Positions 16,583 through 24,803 of a stretch of DNA of 24,865 nucleotides are shown in pieces (the stretch's first letter is position 1; each line of letters begins with the position of its first letter). Made by a program: the position numbers and the translations under genes. The notes beneath the pieces were generated by a model that made no database searches, was not told the DNA's origin, and was given only the letters and a program-made list of their open reading frames with translations. This stretch comes from Candidatus Peribacteria bacterium. GTDB taxonomy: Bacteria; Patescibacteria; JAEDAM01; Absconditabacterales; Absconditicoccaceae. The stretch spans positions 1 to 24,865 of the forward strand of contig JAISKI010000044.1 of NCBI GenBank assembly GCA_031261265.1, read 5' to 3'.

Positions 16583-16691
16583 CGTCATTGCGAGGAGTGA
16601 CCCAGAGCAAAGCGAAGGGAATCGACGAAGCAAACTACAAATCAAATAGACATTTAGATTGCTTCGTCCACTTCGTTCCCTCGCAATGACG
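16583..16691. repeat. GTCATTGCGAGG-type long inverted repeat (REP/MITE-like)
   Basis: Outer arms CGTCATTGCGAGG (16583-16595) and CCTCGCAATGACG (16679-16691), perfect over 13 bases. Inner arms GACGAAGCAA (16624-16633) and TTGCTTCGTC (16659-16668), perfect over 10 bases. Much of the sequence between can also pair. No coding potential. Repeats of this kind occur dispersed in many bacterial genomes. Confidence 0.8.
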
Positions 16692-16716
16692 CTTTACCCC
16701 TTACCCCACCTACCAA

Positions 16717-17232
16717 ATGCCCATTACCACCACCTCCACCGACCACATCCAAGGTCCTGCAACCGCTCCTATCACCCTCATCGAATACGGCGATTATGAA
16801 TGCTCCTATTGCTGAGAAACTTACTACACCGTCAAGACCCTCCAACAGCAACTCGGCGACAATCTTCGCTTCATTTTCAGAAACTATCCGCGACAGGAAT
16901 TACATCCTCACGCGTTCAATGCCTCGCTCGCAGTGGAGACTGCAGGATTGCAGGGGAAATTTTGGGAGATGCACGATCTCGTTTTTGAACATCAAGAAGA
17001 ACTGGATGACGCTTCTTTATTGCAATATGCCAGAGAACTTTGACTGGATGAAGTGCAATTCATCAGAGATTTCCAAAGTCAGGAAGTCTTGGATAAGGTA
17101 AATGCGGATATCTTATCAGGAGATAAAGCTGAAATTGAAGTGACTCCCACCTTTTTTATCAATGGTGAGCGTTATGAGGGAGACTGGGCAGATGAAAATG
17201 AATTTCTTTCAGATTTAGAAGAATTTTTATAA
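16717..17232 (+). CDS. DsbA-like thioredoxin-fold oxidoreductase
   Basis: 171 residues. [23 protein letters not shown] contains the CxxC site (C29, C32), and the following conserved Gly is a TGA (16813-16815, residue 33). Then [24 protein letters not shown], a helical insertion, and [15 protein letters not shown] with the cis-Pro loop. This is the DsbA/thioredoxin_4 layout of thiol-disulfide exchange proteins. A second TGA lies at 17041-17043. No signal peptide is seen from ATG 16717, so it may act in the cytoplasm, or the export signal may be missing. It lies downstream of the CDGSH protein in the same direction, which suggests a shared redox role. It ends 9 bases from the convergent VirD4-like gene. 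Confidence 0.9.
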
Positions 17233-17241
17233 ATCAAGAAC

Positions 17242-20200
17242 TTAGCTATCAGTAGTTTGATCTTCTGTCGTAGGCTGTTCCTGTGAATCGGTCGAAGCAG
17301 TCTCTGAAGAAGTATCGGCAGAAGGAACATTTTCTGAAACCTCTGAAGAAGGTACCTCAGGCAAGTTTTCTTCTTCGATTCCTAGTCAGAGTCTCGCTCT
17401 GGTTTCAGCATCTACAAATTCTCTTCTACGTCAGTATTTTTTTGCAGAGTATTCTTTGAGAATAGGGACAATCTTTTTATTTTGATAATCCTTGGTAAAG
17501 ATAGAGTTCATACTAAATACACGGGTGGTGGAGTTATCGATATTCAGCTTTACATAGGCTTTATAATTGGCAATTCCCACAATATCCTGAGGTCAGAGAA
17601 CGGGAGCATATTCTTTTTCCAGAAACTCAGCATCGGGTGCACCGACTTTAAAAGACATCATCGTTCCCACGTTACCAAATACTGCTGCCTTTACGTCAGA
17701 TTTTCCTCCTCCACTATCTCCCAATCCTTTTGCAGGATCAAGCTGTGCGATATACTGGTGAGCCATTATCAATCCAAGTCTATATTTTCTGGCTTCGGAG
17801 AGGATATCCGCAAAGGTACCTGATACAAAGTTTTGGAATTCATCGACATAGAGATAAAAATCTTTACGATCTTTTGCATCCATAGAGGCTCTTGCCATCG
17901 CTGAATTGTAGACTTTAGACACAATGATCATACCGAGCAATTGGGCATTCAATTCACCGATCTTACCTTTAGAGAGGTTGATAAGCAGAATTTTTTGATT
18001 ATTCATAATATCATCAAAGGTGAACGCTGATTTGGTTTGTCCGATAATATTACGGATAAGTCTATTGGTATTAAACGATACAAATTTTGAAGAGAAGTAA
18101 GGAATAATCTCCTGTTTTTCACGGTCTCCCATAGCATTATAGGTTTTTTCCCGCCAATTACGTACCACGGCATTCGTCACTTTTTTGAGTTTGAATTCAC
18201 GGAAAGCGTCATCAGTAAAAAGTCTGGTCACATCCAGTAAGGTCGGTCTGTCTTCGAAATCTTCTAGCAAGGTCAGACTTCCATATTTAAAATACTCCTG
18301 AATACGAGGTCCAAAGATTTCTGGACCAAACATTTTGAGAAAAATTTCTGTAGCATCATTTACGGTACGATCAGCTTGATCGAGATTATCGATTTCATAA
18401 AGATTGAGTCCCATCGGTCTTTCTTCATCTCCTGCCTCGAAGTAGACGACATCTTTGGCTCTTTCTTTAGGGATATAAGCAAGCATATCTTCTGCTAAAT
18501 CTCCATGCGGATCGATCAAACACAGTCCATCTCCATTTCGGATATCCTGGCGAGCAAGTGTTTGCAAGAATACGGATTTTCCCGTACCTGATTTTCCAAT
18601 ACAGTAGTGGTGTCTGGTTCTGTCCTCTCTTTTAATATACACAGGAGAAAAAACATTTCTATAAATATTTACTCCGAGAAGCACTCCATCTTTAAAGATT
18701 TTGTATCCTCTAATTTTTTTCTCTTCCGTAGTTTTTTCTCCGTTTTCTCCTTCTATTTCAACGGTATCTGTACGAGATCCTACTGCTCGCGTGTGTTCGT
18801 ACTCTTTCAAGATGGTAGACAGATTTCCTTTTTTATAATTTTCGGCAAGCACTCCAGAAATCACTTTTCCATTTCGCTGATCATCAGGAAAGGTTGGGAG
18901 ATTGGAAGGAGGAGCCACCACTTTGTATTGCATCCATTCGATAGCAGGAGCACGATTGTAGGTACCGTCAGGAAAATGATAGAGTGAAGTCAGCTCATTG
19001 GTAGAAAAATAAGAATACTTAGAAAAGAATCCTGTCAGATACACATTCACAGCTACCGTCCATAGCGGACGATAAATCCATCCGAAAATATCATGTTTCG
19101 TATTTGAAGCTTCGAGAGCATTACTATATTCGTCTGCATAGACATTGTAAGCAGTTTCCAGATTATTGAGGATTTCACGAGGTTTATTGGGGGTATTGGA
19201 AGAGGCTACTAGAGAGATACAGGAACGGAAAGCTGGATTCGCAGCTTCTTCACCCATCGCATTTCTACTATCTTCTTTGGCTTTCACCATACGTACCATA
19301 GTGACTCTTTCTTCTTCCTTTTTGCTAGAAACGAGTTTATCACTGGGTCAAAGGAACAGGAAGCTGAACCATTTGAGAGGATTGATCAGATTTTTTCGGT
19401 GTCGTCGCTTCGTCTCGTAGAGATCCAAATTTTTGTAGAGTCTATCAGCAGCAACCTGCCTTCTCGCATTAAAGCTAGGATTTTCTGGTTTTACGACTAC
19501 AATGATATTTACGGTATCTTCTGGGGAAACCTTTCCTACGGAGTCCAGAATATTATTGATCGGATCATCAGGCAGATTTTTGTAGAGTTTAATCGTATAA
19601 AGCGGGTCTTTAGCAGGTTCAAGTACCTCAATATCATAGTATTTCTTGGTGAAGAATTTGGGTTTAGCTACCCTTTCAATAGAAGCAGAAGCATATTGGG
19701 AAGCAATCGCACTTTCTACCATATGCTGATACTCTGGATACATTCCCACTAAACAGTGGATTTGTCCCTCTTCATACTGATAAATGAGAATAAGTTTCTG
19801 CTTTCCAAAGAATTTTCCCATAAGTTTTTCGTGGGTAGAAATATCTCCCATCTTGTAGAGATTATTGAAAACCTGAGACATTCTTCAGATTTTTTCTTTC
19901 ATATCTTTGGCAATTTCTTTTTCCTGTTCACGGTCGGCTTTCCCATCTCCACGAGGAAGGAGGACTTTGAGAAAAATTAATCTATGAGAATTGAGAAACG
20001 CATATCCATAACGGAAAGCTCTCTGGAGCATAGAAAATAAAATTCTGCTTCCTATAGCGATCACAAAGATAATCAAGACCCATTTTCCAAAGGTCGCAAT
20101 CCCATCAATGATTTGATCTTCTCGTTCCAAATCAGCTCCTGTTTGTGTAGTTTGCCCTGTGGTAGTAAGGGAAGAAGAGGCGGAAGGAACTCCGTGCTGT

Positions 20201-20406
20201 TCACTTGCAGGGATTTCGGCTTTATTAAGTTTGATCTGCTGGAGGAAGTTATTTACAGAGACCATCCCTCCCATCTCATTAATACAGGTATATTTATCTG
20301 CTCCCCAGGCATCTGAAGTCAGTTGTCCGATATTTTCTGCTTGAGAAAAACCTTTCAAAAACTGAGCTTCGAGTTGAGATTGACATACTGACTGCGTAAT
20401 TGCCAT
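17242..20406 (-). CDS. VirD4/TraG-like membrane-anchored ATPase, 1054 residues
   Basis: Large ATPase related to type IV secretion coupling proteins and conjugative HerA/FtsK-type motors. One membrane helix (KWVLIIFVIAIGSRILFSML, about 108-127) follows a roughly 105-residue N-terminal region. A roughly 450-residue middle region precedes Walker A GKSGTGKS (604-611), DPHGDL, Walker B YLYVDEFQNF (about 852-860), and GLIMAHQYIAQL. The tail is Ser/Thr/Glu-rich and probably disordered. Five TGA codons (19885, 19348, 17593, 17431, 17386) read as Gly; the standard code would break it into at least three pieces. ATG 20404-20406 follows a promoter that shares a 15-mer with that of the pilin-like gene at 7578. 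Together they suggest a CPR type IV secretion or DNA-transfer apparatus. Confidence 0.88.
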
Positions 20407-20444
20407 ATTTCAAGCAGAGAGGGAGATAAAAGAATCTATCTCTA

Positions 20445-20472
20445 AGTATACTCAGATTTGTTTTTTTTGCAA
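20445..20472 (-). promoter_or_regulatory. Promoter of the VirD4-like gene
   Basis: TTGCAA (20467-20472), 16 bases, TATACT (20445-20450), inside TGAGTATACTTAGAG (20440-20454), identical to the pilin-like gene's -10 region. Confidence 0.7.
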
Positions 20473-20490
20473 AAATTCAGAGAGATTTTT

Positions 20491-20525
20491 AAAAAAAGAG
20501 CCATCCCCACAAAAGGAATAGCTCT
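20491..20525 (-). terminator. Terminator of the BtpA/NadM-like operon
   Basis: Minus-strand AGAGCTATTCC...GGATGGCTCT stem followed by seven Us. Confidence 0.75.
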
Positions 20526-20547
20526 GAATTTGTTAGTTGAGAGATTT

Positions 20548-21270
20548 CTAATTTTTTTTAGAAGTTTTACCTCTATTTTTCTTGCTCCCGTGGAGCGGTT
20601 GGGAGCCTTTTATTTGCTCCTTCAACCTTTCGATCTCACGGTTTTGTTTTTCAAGCTCCAACTTATGTTTGTCGGAAAACTCTTGGAGAGCTTTTTTGAT
20701 CTTCTCTTCGGACTTCTCTTCAAACTGACGGGAGGCGACACGGAAATACCACGCTAAGGCCTTTGCTGTTTCCACCGAATATTTCGGTGGTTCAACAGAA
20801 GCTCTGTCTCGCCAAGCAGTACCTGAATCATTTTCCTCAGCGGCAAGTGCCTGCGTCGGATATATTCCCTTTGATTTCTCATAGAAGGGAATGAAGGAAT
20901 CCCGGCTACCGTAGAGTACCGCTGTTTCTCCTGGAAAGAGATGTCGCTTAATGGTTGCATCAATCTCTTTTGTCCAAGCTAAATCATCGCCTGGAACATC
21001 TTCTACCACCACAATATGATCGTGCTCTCGAAGTAGTTTTTGTAGCATCTGTCTTCGAAAGTCGAAGGTATACAGATTCTTCGAGTTAATCTCAGCATCT
21101 TTCGTTTGTCCTAAGATTATTAACAGGCGTTTGTGACGCTGTTGAATGGTCCGAGTAGTACTCTCATGACCAGCTGTTAGCTCTCCAACCTGCATTCTCG
21201 CTACGATCACTCCCATTTCCAAATCGTTTTTTAATAGCGTTCGGAAATTTTGTTCATTTTCTGTTCCCAT
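20548..21270 (-). CDS. NadM-like nucleotidyltransferase (adenylyltransferase family) with basic coiled-coil tail
   Basis: 240 residues. GVIVARMQVGELTAGHESTTRTIQQRHKRLLIILGQT (20-56) corresponds to the nucleotidyltransferase signature (GRFQ...HxGH) with TAGH in place of HxGH. FDFRRQMLQKLL, VVEDVPGDDLAWTKEID and VLYGSRDSFIPFYEKSKG follow the NMN-adenylyltransferase/Nudix-associated family. It would transfer AMP to NMN or a related phosphate; activity is inferred and no Nudix box is present. The last roughly 60 residues (QFEEKSEEKIKKAL onward) form a charged coiled coil ending in a Lys-rich tail, unusual for the family. The start is one base after the stop of the BtpA-like gene, so they are co-transcribed. 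Thirteen glycines, none UGA. Confidence 0.75.
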   Translation of the reverse strand: MGTENEQNFRTLLKNDLEMGVIVARMQVGELTAGHESTTRTIQQRHKRLLIILGQTKDAEINSKNLYTFDFRRQMLQKLLREHDHIVVVEDVPGDDLAWTKEIDATIKRHLFPGETAVLYGSRDSFIPFYEKSKGIYPTQALAAEENDSGTAWRDRASVEPPKYSVETAKALAWYFRVASRQFEEKSEEKIKKALQEFSDKHKLELEKQNREIERLKEQIKGSQPLHGSKKNRGKTSKKN

Positions 21271-21271
21271 T

Positions 21272-22030
21272 TTACTGCTGTCTTAATGTTTTTATTTTTT
21301 CTACTAACTCTTTCACATGGCTCTCCGATACTTCGCCTATATCCTTGTATGTATCCTTTAAGAAGGACCCTACAATACCAGCGTCTGCGATCGCCATCTG
21401 TTCTTGGCAGTTGTCTGCCGTCAATCCTGCCGCTACGACTAAGGGGAAGTCCCCTATTACCGAGCGGAAGTTTTTGATCTTCTGCAAGTTTGTTTCAATT
21501 CCTGTACCAGAACCCGTCACTGCAATTGCATCGCAACGTTGCATGCCGACTTTTAAGTCTTCTGCTTCTGTCCTACCCGAAAGCACCGACTGGTACTTGA
21601 ATCGCACCCCGCCAATGATAGGGATCTGATAAGTAGTCCGAAGTCCGTCAAGTTCTGCTGCAAATCTGCCATCTTGATCAACTGGCGTAGTGAGCAAATG
21701 CCCAGCTACAGAGTCGATTTGAATAAAATTTGCACCATACTCCCTCGCCAATTCAAAAGCCAGTAAGTCTGGCATATTTTTCGAAAGAATATTCACCCCA
21801 TATAGGGCATTTGGATGATGACTTCCTAGCCATTTGAGCGTATTTTCTACATCCCTAACCGCTCCGAAGTAGTTTTCTACTAGCACGGCATCAATGCCAT
21901 TTTCAAGCATGATATCCACTTCCAGTTCTGCACGATCCAAGATGTCTTCTCTTCCACTCCCCCAGAGGTGAATCATCCCGATAATCGGTTTCTTCACGGA
22001 GAAGATTGATAAAAAATCTGTTTTCTTCAT
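21272..22030 (-). CDS. BtpA/SgcQ family TIM-barrel protein
   Basis: 252 residues. KPIIGMIHLWGSGRED (14-29) matches the K.VIGMVHL..LPG start of the BtpA/SgcQ family. GIDAVLVENYFGA, YGVNILSKN, GANFIQIDSVAGH, IIGGVRFKYQ, AIAVTGSGTGIETNLQKIKN and VVAAGLTADNCQEQMAIADAGIVGSFLK complete the barrel with its phosphate-binding loops. Some members are linked to photosystem assembly, but the biochemical function is unclear; a role in nucleoside or sugar-phosphate metabolism would fit the adjacent nucleotidyltransferase. It is the first gene of a two-gene operon, with a strong promoter (TTGACT-16-TATAAT) and an A-rich leader. None of its 23 glycines is UGA, which is unlike the core genes here. Confidence 0.82.
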   Translation of the reverse strand: MKKTDFLSIFSVKKPIIGMIHLWGSGREDILDRAELEVDIMLENGIDAVLVENYFGAVRDVENTLKWLGSHHPNALYGVNILSKNMPDLLAFELAREYGANFIQIDSVAGHLLTTPVDQDGRFAAELDGLRTTYQIPIIGGVRFKYQSVLSGRTEAEDLKVGMQRCDAIAVTGSGTGIETNLQKIKNFRSVIGDFPLVVAAGLTADNCQEQMAIADAGIVGSFLKDTYKDIGEVSESHVKELVEKIKTLRQQ

Positions 22031-22076
22031 TTTTTTGTTTATTATTTGTTATTACTCTGATTTTTATTTTCTCTGT

Positions 22077-22104
22077 ATTATAGTTATTTACTATTTGAAG
22101 TCAA
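22077..22104 (-). promoter_or_regulatory. Promoter of the BtpA/NadM-like operon
   Basis: TTGACT (22099-22104), 16-base spacer TCAAATAGTAAATAAC, TATAAT (22077-22082). Same hexamers and spacing as the TA-spacer class but without the alternating TA run. Confidence 0.8.
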
Positions 22105-22106
22105 TA

Positions 22107-22856
22107 CTAAAGAAACAGCAAAATTTCCTCAACCATCTGTAGTGCCTTTTTTTGCTCCAAAAAATACGGAGAAGTCGCTATGGTCACCGCTACTGCATTT
22201 TCAGCGATGAGTTTTAATTGAGGTAAACATTTCTGGAGATCAATACTCATTTCAGGAGCCCAAAAATCTAGGTCAATATCGAGGATATAGCTTTCTTTTA
22301 GAAAATTCTCCCTTAGTGCGAAAAAAACACTCTCTGATCTGATTTGGATCACCTCTGAAATAAGTCCGCTTTTGAGAGCTGGTGGGAGAAAATTTCCTAC
22401 ATTGCAGTACTTTTGAGTAAACTGAAACACCTCTGGAGAGCGATCCGCAGCAAGTAAATCATCAGGAAGAGAAAACTGATTTTCCCAGAGATCGGAATGC
22501 TGATCGATATGGATGACTTTACAGATTTTGCGGGAGGTCAGATATTCCTGGTATCGAAAGAAGAGAGCGTGATTGTGATTATCAAAAAGGTAGATCCTCT
22601 GAGAGGGAGATTTTTCTCGACAGAGGAAGTTTTTTAATCCGTGGAAAGATAGGGTTTTTTGATTTTCGTCTTTTTCTGCGAAAGCAAACTTTTCTTCCTC
22701 TAAAGCCATATTTTTTTTCACTTCTGCAAAATCTTTCACAGAGAGCAGTGGAGCGACTCGTAAGGGTTGAGGAGACTGGGCGAAGAGCATATTTCCGTCT
22801 GTAGGAGAGAGGAAGAAGCCGTTGTAGTAGGGTTCCATGAGGAAAGTATAGAGCAT
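22107..22856 (-). CDS. UPF0489 family protein (arginase-fold, putative metal hydrolase)
   Basis: 249 residues. IYLFDNHNHALFFRYQEYL, followed by KVIHIDQHSDLWEN and later YILDIDLDFWAPEM, is the signature set of the UPF0489 family, which has a ureohydrolase (arginase) fold with metal ligands in DxH and DxD motifs. Some relatives act on arginine residues in peptides; the substrate here is unknown. The start may be ATG 22854 (MLYTFLMEPYYNGFF) or the in-frame Met six codons later. It ends TAG, next to the BtpA operon promoter. Only five glycines, so the lack of UGA is uninformative. Confidence 0.8.
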   Translation of the reverse strand: MLYTFLMEPYYNGFFLSPTDGNMLFAQSPQPLRVAPLLSVKDFAEVKKNMALEEEKFAFAEKDENQKTLSFHGLKNFLCREKSPSQRIYLFDNHNHALFFRYQEYLTSRKICKVIHIDQHSDLWENQFSLPDDLLAADRSPEVFQFTQKYCNVGNFLPPALKSGLISEVIQIRSESVFFALRENFLKESYILDIDLDFWAPEMSIDLQKCLPQLKLIAENAVAVTIATSPYFLEQKKALQMVEEILLFL

Positions 22857-22903
22857 TGTTTTGTGACTTCTGGAGACAAAAGAGTTTTAACTAACTTTTA
22901 AGT

Positions 22904-23722
22904 TTATATTTTTACACTATTGGCACATTGTTCCAGTGGATAAGTAGTAAACCCATTTAAGATAGTGCTAATATAATTTACGCTATTAGTGTAATTCTTA
23001 TAACTAAATCTTAGATTTCCTTCGTGTCCATAGATATCAGGAATATAATAATAACATCCTATTAGTTTCCAATTACCATCTTCCTCTAAAACAAACACGC
23101 TTTCTGTTCCTTCACCAGATCATCCTCCATTTCAGATAAGAACTACACTTAATAATAATCTTCCACTATCAATCCATAATGCGTAAGGAACGTTAGATTG
23201 ATATCCTATTTCTTTTGTTTGATCATACACTTCTAAAAACGGATACCAATGTTTATCCCCTTTTTTTGCAATAAGCACCCCATAAAAGGGTATTTCTTCA
23301 AAATGACCACTATCTTGTGATCTGATGCAAACAGGAAGATTTTGTATTCCTTGGGTGCCACAAACTGCCAAATAGTATTCTCAAATAGCATATAAGGGAA
23401 GTTCTACTCCTTCTCTAATGGTTCATAAAATTTCACTAACATTAGAAATAAGCGTAAGGGGAGAGTTTTTTTTGGAAAGAGAGATGATCCCATCTTTATA
23501 TTGCTGAATTTGGGGAGAGTGTTGTAATGTGTTTCGTGTATAGATATTCTCTATCTTTTTTTGAATGATATGAAAAAGCATGTTTATATTTTTTTTGTTG
23601 AATAAAATCTGATCGGGAACTGTTATAATATTCTCATCTACGACTTCTTGTTGAATGTTTTGAGACAAATACTCTTTATTTAAGAATATTCCACATGCTA
23701 GTAGCCAAATCAGTATATTCAT
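22904..23722 (-). CDS. Unknown exported protein, possible lipoprotein, rich in UGA codons
   Basis: 272 residues when four TGA codons are read as Gly (23423-23425, 23381-23383, 23132-23134, 23120-23122). It starts MNILIWLLACGIFLNKEY, a short hydrophobic stretch ending in a lipobox-like LLAC, but with no positive charge before it. The N-terminal third is helical and polar. The rest is beta-rich (VCIRSQDSGHFEEIPFYGVLI, YPFLEVYD, YALWIDSGRLLLSVVLIGNGGGSGEG, FVLEEDGNWKLIGCYYY). I do not recognise a family. GNGGGSGEG is half UGA-coded at its start. It lies downstream of the phosphodiester glycosidase lipoprotein, separated by a palindromic terminator. Two thirds would be lost with the standard code. 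Confidence 0.75.
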
Positions 23723-23815
23723 AAGACTATGCTTTACGATTAAAATATATTACTATAGTTATTTTTCTGAAGGTGAAATCAATTCGATTTCTTTCTATAT
23801 TTTTTCATCTATCAA

Positions 23816-23841
23816 TAAAGGGCGATAATTATCGCCCTTTA
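23816..23841. terminator. Perfect 26-base palindrome, probable terminator of the glycosidase gene
   Basis: TAAAGGGCGAT-AATT-ATCGCCCTTTA: 11-bp arms, with only a short T-run after it on the minus strand. It lies 15 bases beyond the gene's TAG. Confidence 0.65.
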
Positions 23842-23855
23842 ACCTTTGTTTCTAT

Positions 23856-24803
23856 CTAATTTATAGCAAATATAACTGGTAAAGTTCTAGAAGCATTTAG
23901 ATAATAATTAGTATTTCCTGATTTAAATTGAGTAGATCCGCCGCCATCAAACATAACAACATCGCTACATCCAAATACATCAGTTAAGATGGAGTTTGCA
24001 GCTGTTTGAGTTTTAGCACTGGCAACTAAAATATATACAGTTGATCCTCCTTGACTAGGTATACCTACCATGGTTCTCTGTACAGAACTAGTTTTTTGCT
24101 TATTATTCAAAAGTGGATCTAAACCAGCAAACACATTCTGATACGATTGAAATCTTTCTTGCATATCAGAATACGCATTTGTATTCCCTGTAAGATAACT
24201 TGTCCATTGAGCTCCCCCAATAAAAGCCGAACCAGTATTTCCACTATAGTTTATAGCAAAATACTTTCTTGGTTTTTCGCTATCAACATTTGAATAAGAA
24301 CTATATCCTGTACTAATAATTGCACCATCTTTTTTTAAGAAGAACGCTAAAGGAGTAGGATCATCCGAGACAGAGAAGAAAGAGGCATTTATTGCCGCCA
24401 ACCAACCATAACTACTCAGCGTAAAACTGTTAGTAGTCCTTCTATTAAATAAAGGCGATGGGGTGCTTACTGTTGCTTGTGTCGCTCCGCTTGCAAGTTC
24501 ATAATATGCTTTTATTTTTCTCCCTTGAGTTAATACCACTTCAAATACATACGTAGATTCATTTTGTTTCTTGAAAAGTATAACTCCTGTACCTAATTGA
24601 ACACTTTCCCAACCTAGAGGAGTATAACCTATTGATCGAAGTATTGGAGCTTCATTAAAAGAAGAATCAATGGCAATTTTCTCCAAAGGAATAGGATCGG
24701 GAAACACAACATCATCATCCTGAACACAAGATGAGAATACACACATCATTACTACGGCGAGAACTCCAAACGTTCTCCAGCCTTTTTTTAACAAATTTTT
24801 CAT
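23856..24803 (-). CDS. Phosphodiester glycosidase (NAGPA-domain) lipoprotein
   Basis: 315 residues. A lipoprotein signal MKNLLKKGWRTFGVLAVVMMCVFSSC has the lipobox FSSC, followed immediately by VQDDD. Then a beta-rich domain: SYGWLAAINASFFS (the N-A-S-F-F block), FLKKDGAIISTG, RTMVGI and the C-terminal SDVVMFDGGGSTQFK, diagnostic of phosphodiester glycosidase (NAGPA, PF09992) domains that uncap phospho-sugars in glycans. It is probably surface- or periplasm-exposed. Unlike its neighbour it has no UGA among about 24 glycines. The acidic residues right after the lipid Cys look like Bacteroidota surface-lipoprotein export signals. Both suggest recent acquisition. It ends TAG. Upstream, 24804-24865 holds an AT-rich leader without a clear promoter. 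Confidence 0.85.
   Translation of the reverse strand: MKNLLKKGWRTFGVLAVVMMCVFSSCVQDDDVVFPDPIPLEKIAIDSSFNEAPILRSIGYTPLGWESVQLGTGVILFKKQNESTYVFEVVLTQGRKIKAYYELASGATQATVSTPSPLFNRRTTNSFTLSSYGWLAAINASFFSVSDDPTPLAFFLKKDGAIISTGYSSYSNVDSEKPRKYFAINYSGNTGSAFIGGAQWTSYLTGNTNAYSDMQERFQSYQNVFAGLDPLLNNKQKTSSVQRTMVGIPSQGGSTVYILVASAKTQTAANSILTDVFGCSDVVMFDGGGSTQFKSGNTNYYLNASRTLPVIFAIN

Noticed and set aside
15992..16645. A 217-residue minus-strand reading frame over the CDGSH gene
   Set aside because: Its composition is Phe/Ser/Cys-rich shadow sequence, and the sense strand encodes two perfect CDGSH motifs.
17593..20406. Three separate genes (small membrane protein, unknown, ATPase)
   Set aside because: The pieces are in one frame, separated only by TGA codons with no start signals between them; a single 1054-residue protein is simpler.
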